Below, piece by piece: positions 24,111 to 31,937 of a stretch of DNA of 33,935 bases; within the stretch, counting starts at the first letter, position 1; each line of letters begins with the position of its first letter. The translations under genes and the position numbers were made by a program. The DNA comes from an uncultured Paracoccaceae bacterium. Its GTDB lineage: Bacteria > Pseudomonadota > Alphaproteobacteria > Rhodobacterales > Rhodobacteraceae. The stretch is from NCBI GenBank assembly GCA_937983405.1, contig CALJZN010000109.1:1-33935 (forward strand), read 5' to 3'. The notes beneath the pieces are model-generated. The model was not told where the DNA came from, ran no database searches, and saw only the letters and a program-made list of their open reading frames with translations.

Positions 24111-26147
24111 TCAGAGGTAGGGCAGACCGGCCTGCTGGAAGGCCGCCGGCGGCGGCGAGGTCTCCCACAGGTTGCGGACTCGGCTGTCGGGGCCGACGCT
24201 CCAGACCCGCGGGCGGTGGACGGCATCGTTGGCGATCCGCTCCATGCCGATCGAGCATTCCACCGCCGCCCCGTCGGGATCGCGGTAGTAGGAGAACAGG
24301 TTGTCGCCCGCCCCGTGGCGGCCGAGCCCCCACGGCGGGCCCCGGCCCAGCGCCGCCAGCGTGTCGGCCAGGCGGACGAGATCGGCCACCGACCAGGCCT
24401 GGAAGGCGCAGTGGTGCAGCCGGTCGCCCTGCCCCGCGGCGATGCTGTGGTGGACCCCGTCGCCGGCGCGATACCAGGCGAGTTCCAGCGCCTCGGTCCG
24501 GTCCGACAGCTTCATCCCGAGGGGACCGGTGAGCAGGTCGTGCAGGCCGCGCGGGTCGCGCACCCGCAGGTTGACATGCTCGAGCCGGCGCATCCTGCTG
24601 CCGGGGCCGACATGGTGCAGCGCGCCGGTGCGGGGCAGCGGCAGGTGCAGGTCGAACACGGGGCCGAAGGGCGTGCGCAGCCGCGGCCGCTTGGGCGCGG
24701 CCACCGGGCCGAGCCGGTCGCGGACATGGGCGATCAGTGCCGCCGGCTCGGGCGCCGTGCCGGCACGGGCGACGACGGCGGCGGCCACCGCCTCGCCCCA
24801 GTCGGCATCGGGCAGGCCCACCACCGCGGCCGCGGCCACGTCGGGATGGGCGGCGAGCGCATCCTCGACCGCGCGGGGATAGACGTTGAAGCCGCCGGTA
24901 ATGAGCATGTCGCGCGCGCGGTCCACGATGTAGACGAAGCCCTCGGCATCGGCGCGGGCGAGATCGCCGGTGTGCAGCCAGCCCCCGCGCAGCACTTCGG
25001 CCGTCTCGTCGGGCCGGTTCAGGTAGCCCTCCATCACCAGGGGTCCGCGGACGCAGAGCTCGCCCACCTCGCCCCGGGACAGCGGGCGACCCTCGGCATC
25101 GAGCACGGCGACCTGCAGCCCCGGCATCGGCCGCCCTGCCGCCGCAAGCTGCGCAAGGTCGGCCTCGTGGTAGTCGGCCTGGTCCATGATCAGCAGGGCG
25201 TTCGGCGCCTCGGTATGCCCGTAGGCCTGCACCAGAATCGGGCCCAGCCGCTCGAGCGCCTGGGCAATGCGCGCGGGGGCGGCGGGGGCGGCCGAGTAGA
25301 CGAGCGCCCGGAGGCTCGACAGATCGGCAGAGGCCACGGCGAATTGGTCGACCAGCCGGTTGAGCATGGTCGGGACGAGCCAGCTTGCACCGACCCCGTG
25401 GCGGGCGACGTCGGCACAGAAGCGCGCCGGATCGAACCCGCGCGCGAGCACGACGCGCCCGCCCCGCGCCAGGACCGCTGCGATCAGCGATCCGCCGCCA
25501 TGGGTCATCGGCGCGACGCAGAGATAGCGCATCTCGTCGGGCCAGGGGAAGGCCAGCTGCCAGAGCAGCGTGTTGGTCAGAAGCGCACGGTCGGTCAGCA
25601 GCACGCCCTTCGACCGGCCGGTGGTGCCGCCGGTGTAGGCCACCCGGATAATGTCGCCCGAGGCCGCGCGGGGCATCAGCAGCGCGGGGGAAAGCGCCTC
25701 GGCCTCGGCCCAGAAGGCGCGCATCCCCGGCGTGACGTCATGCGAGAACCACAGCGGGCCCTCGCCCAGCGCCGCGCGCAGCGCCGCGGCGCGGCCGGCC
25801 ATGGCCTCTTCGGCGATCAGCAGCCGGGCGGCGCAGTCGCGCAGGATGAAGGCGTGGTCGTCGGGCCCCGAGAGCGCGTGCAGCGTCACCGACCGCAGCC
25901 CGTGGATGTAGGCGGCGGCTACGACGCAGAACACCTCGGCGCGGTTGCCCGAAAGCTGCGCCACGGCGTCCCCGCGGCGCAGCCCCAGCGCCTCGAACAG
26001 CGCGATCGCCTGCCCGATGCGCCGCCCGAGTTCGGCATAGCACAGCGTGCGGCCGTCCGACAAAAGCGCCAAGCGCGGCCCGTAGCGCGCGATGGCCGCC
26101 ACCGGAAGCCCGCCCAGCGTTCCAGGGATGTGCAGCGCGTCGGCCAT
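24111..26147 (-). CDS. In-frame chimera: AMP-forming acyl-CoA synthetase fused to extradiol dioxygenase (VOC) domain
   Basis: One open frame of 678 residues. Residues 1-487 are an ANL acyl-CoA synthetase: P-loop YTGGTTGRSKGV at 171-182, YGHTE at 309-313, HTGD at 392-395 and ITGGFNVYPRAVED at 416-429. It ends at VAAPKRP, just before the C-terminal stretch that holds the adenylation lysine (usually GKVDKKAL). From about residue 490 the protein is the second half of a type I extradiol dioxygenase, beginning inside the linker (TPFGPVFDLHLPLPRTG), with metal ligands His524 (RLEHVNL), His578 or 579 (RLHHCAF) and Glu630 (AAVECS) and the end NLWETSPPPAAFQQAGLPYL. The first VOC domain is missing. A deletion fusing two neighbouring genes fits best. 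The ATG lies three bases after the thiolase stop. Confidence 0.85.
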   Translation of the reverse strand: MADALHIPGTLGGLPVAAIARYGPRLALLSDGRTLCYAELGRRIGQAIALFEALGLRRGDAVAQLSGNRAEVFCVVAAAYIHGLRSVTLHALSGPDDHAFILRDCAARLLIAEEAMAGRAAALRAALGEGPLWFSHDVTPGMRAFWAEAEALSPALLMPRAASGDIIRVAYTGGTTGRSKGVLLTDRALLTNTLLWQLAFPWPDEMRYLCVAPMTHGGGSLIAAVLARGGRVVLARGFDPARFCADVARHGVGASWLVPTMLNRLVDQFAVASADLSSLRALVYSAAPAAPARIAQALERLGPILVQAYGHTEAPNALLIMDQADYHEADLAQLAAAGRPMPGLQVAVLDAEGRPLSRGEVGELCVRGPLVMEGYLNRPDETAEVLRGGWLHTGDLARADAEGFVYIVDRARDMLITGGFNVYPRAVEDALAAHPDVAAAAVVGLPDADWGEAVAAAVVARAGTAPEPAALIAHVRDRLGPVAAPKRPRLRTPFGPVFDLHLPLPRTGALHHVGPGSRMRRLEHVNLRVRDPRGLHDLLTGPLGMKLSDRTEALELAWYRAGDGVHHSIAAGQGDRLHHCAFQAWSVADLVRLADTLAALGRGPPWGLGRHGAGDNLFSYYRDPDGAAVECSIGMERIANDAVHRPRVWSVGPDSRVRNLWETSPPPAAFQQAGLPYL

Positions 26148-26150
26148 GGG

Positions 26151-27389
26151 CTAGACCTTCTCGAGCACGGTGGCCACCGCCACCGCTTCTTCCCCGGCAT
26201 AGAACCCGCCGCCGTTCAGCGCCGCGGCCAGCCGCGCCCCCGCCACTTGGCGCAGCCCTGCCTCGTGGCGCAGCTGGGTGACCAGTTCGTGGATCTGGAT
26301 CGCCCCGGTCGCCGCGATCGGGTGGCCCGTGGCGATCAGCCCGCCCGAGGGGTTGACCGGCACGCGCCCCCCCAGCCGGGTGTGGCCCGCCTCGGCCAGG
26401 CGCCCGCCCTCGCCGATGGGGCAGAGGCCCAGATTCTCGCAATGGCGGATCTCGGCGAAGGCAGTGGCGTCATGGACCTCGGTCAGCGAAAGATCGGCCG
26501 GATCGACCCCCGCGGCCTCGAAGGCGCGCAGCGCCGCAAGACGGCCGACATGGCGCTCGAGCTCGTCGGGGCCGCGGCGCACGCCCGTGGCGATGGCGCT
26601 GGCGCGCACCCGCACGGGGCGCGGCGCGGGCAGCCGGCGCAGTGCCCCGGCCGCGCACAGCACGATCGCCGCCGCCCCGTCGCTGATCGGGGTGCACATG
26701 GCGCGGGTCAGCGGCCAGACAATCTCGCGCTCGGCCAGCACCTCGTCGGGGGTGAGGGCCGTGCGCAGCTGGGCATGGGGGTTGAGCACGGCATGCTGGC
26801 GGTTCTTCGCGGCGATGACGGCCAGCTGGCGTCGCGTGGTGCCGAAGCGGCGCATGTGGTGGCGCGCCATGGCAGCGTAGCTGTCCATGAAGATGCTGCG
26901 CTCGCCGGGCGGCGGGGGCGGGGGCGGATGCGCGGGGTCGTCGGCCGCGGCCAGAAGCTCGGCCAGATGCACCTCGGCGAGATCGCGGTCCATGCCGCCG
27001 AGGAAGGCCTCGAACATCCGCGCGCGGCGTTCCGGGAAGACCATCTTCTCGGCCCCGACCACCAGCGCGAGGTCGCAAGCGCCCGCGCGGATGGCGGCAA
27101 CGGCCTGGTTCAGCCCGGTCGAGGAGCTGGCGCAGGCGTTGTCGCAGTTGACGATGGGCAGCCCCTCGAACCCCATCGCCCGCAGCGCACACTGCCCGCG
27201 GATGCCGTGCTGGCCCTCCATCACCCCCTGGCGGGTGTTGCAGACCCAGGCCGCGCCGATCATGCCGGGGGCGCAGCCCGCATCCTCCAGCGCGGCGCGC
27301 ACCGCCTGCGCGGTCAGCGCCTTGACGCTGGCCTCGAGGTGGCGGCCGGTGGGTGTCATTCCCACCCCGACGATGTGCACCTCGGTCAT
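26151..27389 (-). CDS. Thiolase-family acetyl-CoA acetyltransferase (SCP2-type)
   Basis: A 412-residue thiolase of the SCP-x/lipid-transfer type, expected to cleave or form beta-ketoacyl-CoA in the cytoplasm. The nucleophile Cys86 sits in NCDNACASSSTGLNQAV. The second active-site block is NPSGGLIATGHPIAATGAIQ with its histidine. The C-terminal catalytic region is AALNGGGFYAG, without the CxG cysteine of classical thiolases, as is usual for this subgroup. LTEVHDATAFAEI is a subgroup signature. A run of seven prolines (about residues 159-165) lies in a loop coded by a GC-rich tract. The frame is intact. It precedes the ligase-dioxygenase chimera by three bases and follows the second TRAP operon, so all may serve one aryl-acid pathway. 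Confidence 0.9.
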   Translation of the reverse strand: MTEVHIVGVGMTPTGRHLEASVKALTAQAVRAALEDAGCAPGMIGAAWVCNTRQGVMEGQHGIRGQCALRAMGFEGLPIVNCDNACASSSTGLNQAVAAIRAGACDLALVVGAEKMVFPERRARMFEAFLGGMDRDLAEVHLAELLAAADDPAHPPPPPPPGERSIFMDSYAAMARHHMRRFGTTRRQLAVIAAKNRQHAVLNPHAQLRTALTPDEVLAEREIVWPLTRAMCTPISDGAAAIVLCAAGALRRLPAPRPVRVRASAIATGVRRGPDELERHVGRLAALRAFEAAGVDPADLSLTEVHDATAFAEIRHCENLGLCPIGEGGRLAEAGHTRLGGRVPVNPSGGLIATGHPIAATGAIQIHELVTQLRHEAGLRQVAGARLAAALNGGGFYAGEEAVAVATVLEKV

Positions 27390-27474
27390 CGCCTGGGCCG
27401 TGCAGCGGCGCCGGCGCGCGGGCCGGCGGCGGGCCGGGGCGTGGTGCGGGACACCGAGGGAGACCGTCGTCGCA

Positions 27475-28782
27475 TCACGGCCGCCCCAGATAGCCCGGCA
27501 GCCACAGCACGATGCCGGGAAACAGGGTCAGAAGCACCAGCAGCAGGATGTTGGCGACGATGTACGGCGTCACGCCGCGGTAGATCGTCCACAGCGGGAT
27601 GGTGCGCGACATTCCGTAGAGGATGAACACGATGATGCCGATGGGCGGGGTGATCATCCCGATCTCGATCACCACGACGTTGATGACGCCCCACCAAATC
27701 AGGTCAAAGCTCATCTGCTCGATGACCGGCAGCACAGAGGGCAGGGTGATCAGCATTGCCGAGATCTCGTCGAACACCGCGCCGAGAATCAGGTAGACCC
27801 CGAGCATCAGGAAGATGATCGTCAGGGGTGGCAGCCCGGTGCCCCCGATGAGGGCGATCATCGCCTCGGGCACCCGCGCCAGCGTGATGAAATAGGAGAA
27901 CATCGTTGCGCCGATGATGACGACATAGATCAACGCGGTCACCGCCGCGGTGTCGCTGAGCCCGCGCCAGAGCGCCGCGACCGTCAGCCGCCCGCGCGCC
28001 AGGGCGAACAGGAACGACAGCACCGCCGCGACCGAGGCGGCCTCGTTCACGGTGAAGATACCGCTGCAGAGGCCGAAGAACACCGCCCCGAGCAGCCCGA
28101 GCACCGGGAGCGCCCGCAGGATCACCGGTCAGCGCTGAGGCCAGGACATGCGCGGCGAGGACGGGGCCAGTTCGGGATCGAGCCGCAGGGTGATCCAGAC
28201 CGCCGCGATGTTGAAGGCCAGCGCCAGAAGCGCCGGGACGATGGCGGCCACGAACATGTCGAAGATGAAGGTGCCGGCGACGATGCAGTAGAGGATCATC
28301 ACGATCGAGGGCGGGATGAGCGCCTTGAGCGTGCCCCCCGCGGCGATGCTGCCGGTGGCGAAGGACGGCGTGTAGCCCCGCGCCAGCATCTCGGGCAGGG
28401 CGGCACGGGCGAAGGTGGCCGCCGTCGCGGTGGACGAGCCGCAGACCGCGCCGAAGGCGGCGCAGCCGCCGATGGTGGCATAGCCGAGGCCGCCGCGGCG
28501 ATGCCCGAGCACCGCCGCAGCGGCGTTGTAGATGTCGGTCGAGAAGCCCGCCACCGTCGCGAAGGTGCCCATGAGCAGAAACAGCGGCACCGTCGCCAGC
28601 TCGACATTTGCTAGAAGGCCCGAGGGCTCGGTCGCCAGAAGCGCCAGCGCCGGCCCCCAGTCGGTGAGCATCGCAAAGCCGGTGACGCCCACGGGCAGCA
28701 TCGCGAACCCGATCGGCACCTGAAGCAGCATCAGGGCGAACAGAGCCGCCATCCCGAGGCCGCCGAGGGAAAGCGCGCTCAC
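27475..28782 (-). pseudogene. TRAP transporter large permease (second copy), one nonsense codon
   Basis: DctM-type large membrane subunit, 435 residues if read through. From the GTG at 28782 (SALSLGGLGMAALFALMLLQ) it has ATVPLFLLMGTFATVAGFST, GGCAAFGAVCGSSTATAATF and GGTLKALIPPSIVMILYC. A TGA at 28129-28131 (codon 218) follows MSWPQR; the same frame continues as PVILRALPVLGLLGAVFFGL and ends GIVLWLPGYLGRP. Later blocks include FDEISAMLITLPSVLPVIEQ and GMITPPIGIIVFI. A TGG to TGA change is the likely cause. The GTG overlaps the dctQ stop as GTGA, so the two genes were translationally coupled. Confidence 0.87.
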
Positions 28783-29327
28783 GACCCGGGCTCCTCGGAC
28801 ACACCCGCGCCGGGTGCGGCCCGCCTGCGGCCGAGCAGCCGCGCGACGTCGCCCAGGATCACGACGGCCTGCACGAACACCCCGACCCACAGGATCGCCG
28901 CGACGCTGTCTGAGAACGGCGCCACGGGGATCTTCAGGATCCAGGTCGTCTCGCCGACCCGCGCCAGCTTGCCCGCGAAGGCCCAGAATTCGCGCGCCAT
29001 CAGCACCATGGCCGCGCCGACCAGAACCGCGGCAAGCGCGTCCATGACCTGCCCGGCACGCCACCCGAAGAGCGCGGCGAACAGCCGGACCGAGATGTTG
29101 CGCCGCTCCATCAGCCCCACCGGCAGGCAGCAGGCCACCGCGAGCGCGATCGCCAGCGCGCCGATGTCGCGCACGCCCCGGATCGGAGCGCCGGCCAGCC
29201 AGCGCAGCAGCCCGTCGGCCAGCGTCATCGCCGCGAGAAGCATGAGCGCCGTCAGCCCGAGGACCGACAGCGCCCGGGTCACCAGCAGACCGAACCGCTC
29301 GAGCCGGGCGACGACACCCTGCGCCAT
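28779..29327 (-). CDS. TRAP transporter small permease (second copy, DctQ-type)
   Basis: A 182-residue inner-membrane protein with four hydrophobic helices, the small subunit of a TRAP transporter. It starts MAQGVVARLERFGLLVTRAL at the ATG at 29327, five bases after the dctP stop. A start at 29372 is also open but would overlap dctP. Helices lie near LSVLGLTALMLLAAMTLADG, ALAIALAVACCLPVGLM, QVMDALAAVLVGAAMVLMA and SVAAILWVGVFVQAVVILG. The helix-linking MERRNISVRLF block is typical of DctQ. The frame is intact, but both partner subunits are damaged, so no complete transporter can be assembled from this locus. Confidence 0.85.
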   Translation of the reverse strand: MAQGVVARLERFGLLVTRALSVLGLTALMLLAAMTLADGLLRWLAGAPIRGVRDIGALAIALAVACCLPVGLMERRNISVRLFAALFGWRAGQVMDALAAVLVGAAMVLMAREFWAFAGKLARVGETTWILKIPVAPFSDSVAAILWVGVFVQAVVILGDVARLLGRRRAAPGAGVSEEPGS

Positions 29328-29331
29328 CCGC

Positions 29332-29985
29332 TCAGCGCCCGGACCGGACGGCTTCGATCTCGGCGCGGACAAGCGCGAGCAGCTCGGCGTTGCGCGGCGC
29401 GCGGGCGGCCCAGTCGGCGATCACCGCATCGTAGACCTCCTGCATCCGCGCCGAGTCCTCGGGCGAGGGGTGGATCACCTCGTGGCGCGGATCGGCCTTG
29501 AGGCGGTCGATGAGCGCGGCATTGTAGGCCCCCACATGCTCGTTGAAGCGCTCTGCGGTCCACAGGCCCGAATGGGAAAGGATCGCCTGCTGCGCCTCGG
29601 CGGGCAGCGCCTCGAACCGCGCGCGGTTCATCAGGATGGCCAGCGGGACTAGGCCGAGGGGCATCATGTAGCGGGTGCTCGTCACCCGCTCCACGCCGAA
29701 GTCGAACAGCGGGGCGGGGTGCAGCGTGGTTCCGTCGATGGTGCGCCGGCTGATCGCCTCGGCCACCTCGGTCACGGGCATCCCGATCGGCACGGCTCCG
29801 AAGCGGCGCAGCGTCTCGCTTTCGATCGCGCCGGCGCTGCGGATCATCCGCCCGTCGAGGTCGGCCAGGCGGCGCACCGCACCGTTGGTATGCACGCTGT
29901 AGGGCGCGGTGGTGAAGGTGCCGATCGCCACGAAGTCCTCGTATCCCGCGATCTTGCCCGAGGCGCCGGTGCCGGTGCTGCGCTT
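29332..29985 (-). pseudogene. TRAP transporter substrate-binding protein (second copy), N-terminus lost
   Basis: The C-terminal two thirds of a DctP-type receptor. Recognisable sequence begins near GKIAGYEDFVAIGTFTTAPY and continues RRLADLDGRMIRSAGAIESE, AISRRTIDGTTLHPAPLFD, YMMPLGLVPLAILMNRARFE and SHSGLWTAERFNEHV, ending AEIEAVRSGR at 29332. The frame stays open upstream to 30135, but that part is arginine/proline-rich and not DctP-like. The signal peptide and the first domain are missing, probably through a deletion ending near 29985-30010. Without export the fragment cannot work as a periplasmic receptor. It sits five bases before the intact dctQ. Confidence 0.82.
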
Positions 29986-30041
29986 CTGCGCGAGACCGAG
30001 GCAGCGGGCGAGGCGGCCGACGTGGCGCTGACTGTCGTCGC

Positions 30042-30257
30042 GCTTGGCGGCGCGGCGCGGCGCGGCTGGTCGGGGTGGTTGGCGCCGACGAGGGCGCGGC
30101 GCGGTTGGCGGAGCTGATGGCCGCGGGGGCCGCACGCATCACCGCGGGCCTTGTCGCCGTGGGCTGGCCCACCGATGCCAGGGCGGCCGAGGCGCCGGGC
30201 CGCACACCGGCAGAGGCGCCGCGTGCCGAGGCGCGGCGCAGCGGCCCCCATGACTGA
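30042..30257 (+). other. Possible degraded C-terminal fragment of a plus-strand gene
   Basis: Between the truncated dctP and the flavin hydroxylase remnant, a plus-strand frame reads RLVGVVGADEGAARLAELMA, then GAARITAGLVAVGWPTDARA, and stops at 30257. Its composition is more protein-like than the other frames, but I cannot name a family and see no start. It may be what is left of a gene removed by the deletion that cut dctP. Confidence 0.25.
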
Positions 30258-30262
30258 CGGGC

Positions 30263-30988
30263 ATGGCGATGACGGGCAAGGCTGACGGGGCGCCGCCGGT
30301 GCGGGCCGAGGTCGCCGTCGTCGGCTGCGGTCCGACCGGGGCGACGCTGGCGAACCTGCCCGGGCATGCGGGGCTTCGGGTCGCGGTGCTCGACCGCGAG
30401 CGGGCGTTGTCCGACCAGCCGAGGGCGGTGCATTTCGACGGCGAGGTGATGCGCATCTTCCAGGCGTTGGGGCTGGCCGAGGCGCTGCCTGACACCTACC
30501 TGCCCGAGCGCGATGCCCATGTGCGCGCTTTCATCGAGCAGGCGATGGCGCTGGGCGAGATCATCCAGACCACCGACCCTTCGGTGGCCGCCGCCCGCGA
30601 CGCCCGCTTTGCCCGCGACGGCGCGGGAGAGATCGTGAACCTCGCGCCGCGGCTCGGGCCGGGGCTGCATGCCGGGCCCGCCGGCGGCCTGATCCCGGCC
30701 CAGCCTCGCCTGGCCGACGGCCGGCTCATGGACGATGCGATCGGCGGGCCGCGGTGGGCGCTGCTCGGGCGCGCACCGCCGCCGCTTTCGGCGGCGCTCG
30801 TCGCGCTCGGCGCGGTGACGGTCGACGACCCGGCCATCGTTCCGCTTCTGGCCGAGGCCGGCACGGGCGGGCTGGTGCTGCGGCCGGACCGCGCCGTGCT
30901 CGGGCCCGTCGAGGACCCGCAGACCGCCCGGCTGCTGGGCGGGCTGGCCGCGCTGCCGGCCATCGAGCGCATCGGCGGGGCCAGATGA
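30263..30988 (+). pseudogene. FAD-dependent aromatic hydroxylase (MhpA-like) with a large in-frame internal deletion
   Basis: Open frame of 241 residues from the ATG at 30263. Residues 14-85 are the FAD-binding start of a phenol hydroxylase/MhpA-type flavoprotein: RAEVAVVGCGPTGATLANLP, GLRVAVLDRERALSDQPRAV and HFDGEVMRIFQALGLAEAL. It then jumps to the far C-terminal part of the family: ERDAHVRAFIEQAMALGEII, QTTDPSVAAARDARFA and ADGRLMDDAIG. Members have about 530-560 residues, so around 290 are missing, including the substrate domain and the second FAD motif (GD...P). The deletion kept the frame, so a small product may still be made, but it cannot be a working hydroxylase. The two intact oxygenase genes follow on the same strand. 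Confidence 0.8.
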
Positions 30989-31035
30989 CGGGCGCGCCGG
31001 GCATCACAGGACACAACCGTCACGGGAGAAGACCC

Positions 31036-31869
31036 ATGAACCGCCAACCCCTGAACCCGATCACCGAGGCCGACATCGCCGCCTTTGAGCGCGACGGCGT
31101 CGTCTGCCTGCGCGGCATGTTCGATGCGGACTGGATCGCCCGCATGACCCGGGCCGTGGACCGGACGATGGATGCCGACACCCCGCTCGCCCGCCGCCGC
31201 GAGGTCACCAAGGCGCTGGGCGGCAAGAGCGGCCGCTTCGTGATCAACACCTTCGTCTGGTTCTGGGACGATGACTTCCGCGACTTCAACCTGACCTCGC
31301 CCGCCCCTGAGATCGCCGCGCGGCTGATGGGCGCCGACAGCGTGCGGCTGTTCTGCGACCAGGTGTTCGTCAAGGAGCCCCACACCGCCGAAAAGACCGA
31401 CTGGCACCAGGATCTGCCGTTCTGGCCGATGCGGGGCGAGCAGATCCTGTCGGTCTGGGTCGCCCTGACCCCGGTGAACGCCGAGAACAGCGCGCTCGAA
31501 TACATCGCCGGGTCGCACCGGTGGGGCAAGTTCTACGCCGCAGCCGTGCCCGACAAGGACCCGAACTTCAAGTCCGACCTCGAGCCCTGCCCGGACTTCG
31601 GCGCGATGCGCGGCCAGCCCGGCTACAACTTCCTGTCGTGGGAGATGGAGCCGGGCGACTGCCTTGTGCACCACCCGCTCACGGTGCACGGCGCGGCGGG
31701 GAACTTCTTGCCCACGCGGCGCCGCATGGCGATTTCTACCCGCTATTTCGGCGCCGATGCCCGGTGGGACCCGCGGCCGGCGACGATAAAGATCACCGGC
31801 GATCCCCAGATCGCCCCGGGCGCCTATCCGGCCGACGACCGGGTGTTCCCCGTCGCCTGGACGGCCTGA
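31036..31869 (+). CDS. Phytanoyl-CoA dioxygenase family Fe(II)/2-oxoglutarate oxygenase
   Basis: A 277-residue non-heme iron oxygenase of the PhyH family, which hydroxylates organic acids or their CoA esters using 2-oxoglutarate and oxygen. The iron-binding triad is visible as His124 and Asp126 in TDWHQDLPFWP and His218 in CLVHHPLTVHGAAGN. The 2-oxoglutarate-binding arginine lies in TRRRMAIST (about 228-230). The start at 31036 (MNRQPLNPITEADIAAFERD) follows GGGAGAAG. It is intact and full length. It lies 47 bases after the flavin-hydroxylase remnant and 68 bases before the P450 gene, so the three were probably one operon. The substrate is unknown. Confidence 0.9.
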   Translation: MNRQPLNPITEADIAAFERDGVVCLRGMFDADWIARMTRAVDRTMDADTPLARRREVTKALGGKSGRFVINTFVWFWDDDFRDFNLTSPAPEIAARLMGADSVRLFCDQVFVKEPHTAEKTDWHQDLPFWPMRGEQILSVWVALTPVNAENSALEYIAGSHRWGKFYAAAVPDKDPNFKSDLEPCPDFGAMRGQPGYNFLSWEMEPGDCLVHHPLTVHGAAGNFLPTRRRMAISTRYFGADARWDPRPATIKITGDPQIAPGAYPADDRVFPVAWTA

Positions 31870-31937
31870 GCCCGCTTTGCCCTCCGGGGCGCGCGGCACC
31901 TGCGCCGTGCGCCCGCTGCCCCGAGCCGAGAGGCGCC

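Noticed and set aside
24216-27626. A plus-strand open frame of 1136 codons opposite the synthetase, thiolase and flanking sequence
   Set aside because: It is an antisense shadow of GC-rich codons: Arg/His/Gly/Ala-rich, no family motifs, while the minus strand has clear motifs throughout.
9585-30988. Recoding of stop codons (TAG, TAA, TGA) as amino acids to explain interrupted genes
   Set aside because: All three stops occur as interruptions and at different residue types, and intact genes in the window (ispH, rnhA, FAH, PhyH and P450) end normally at TGA. Deletions and frameshifts in the same genes point to decay.
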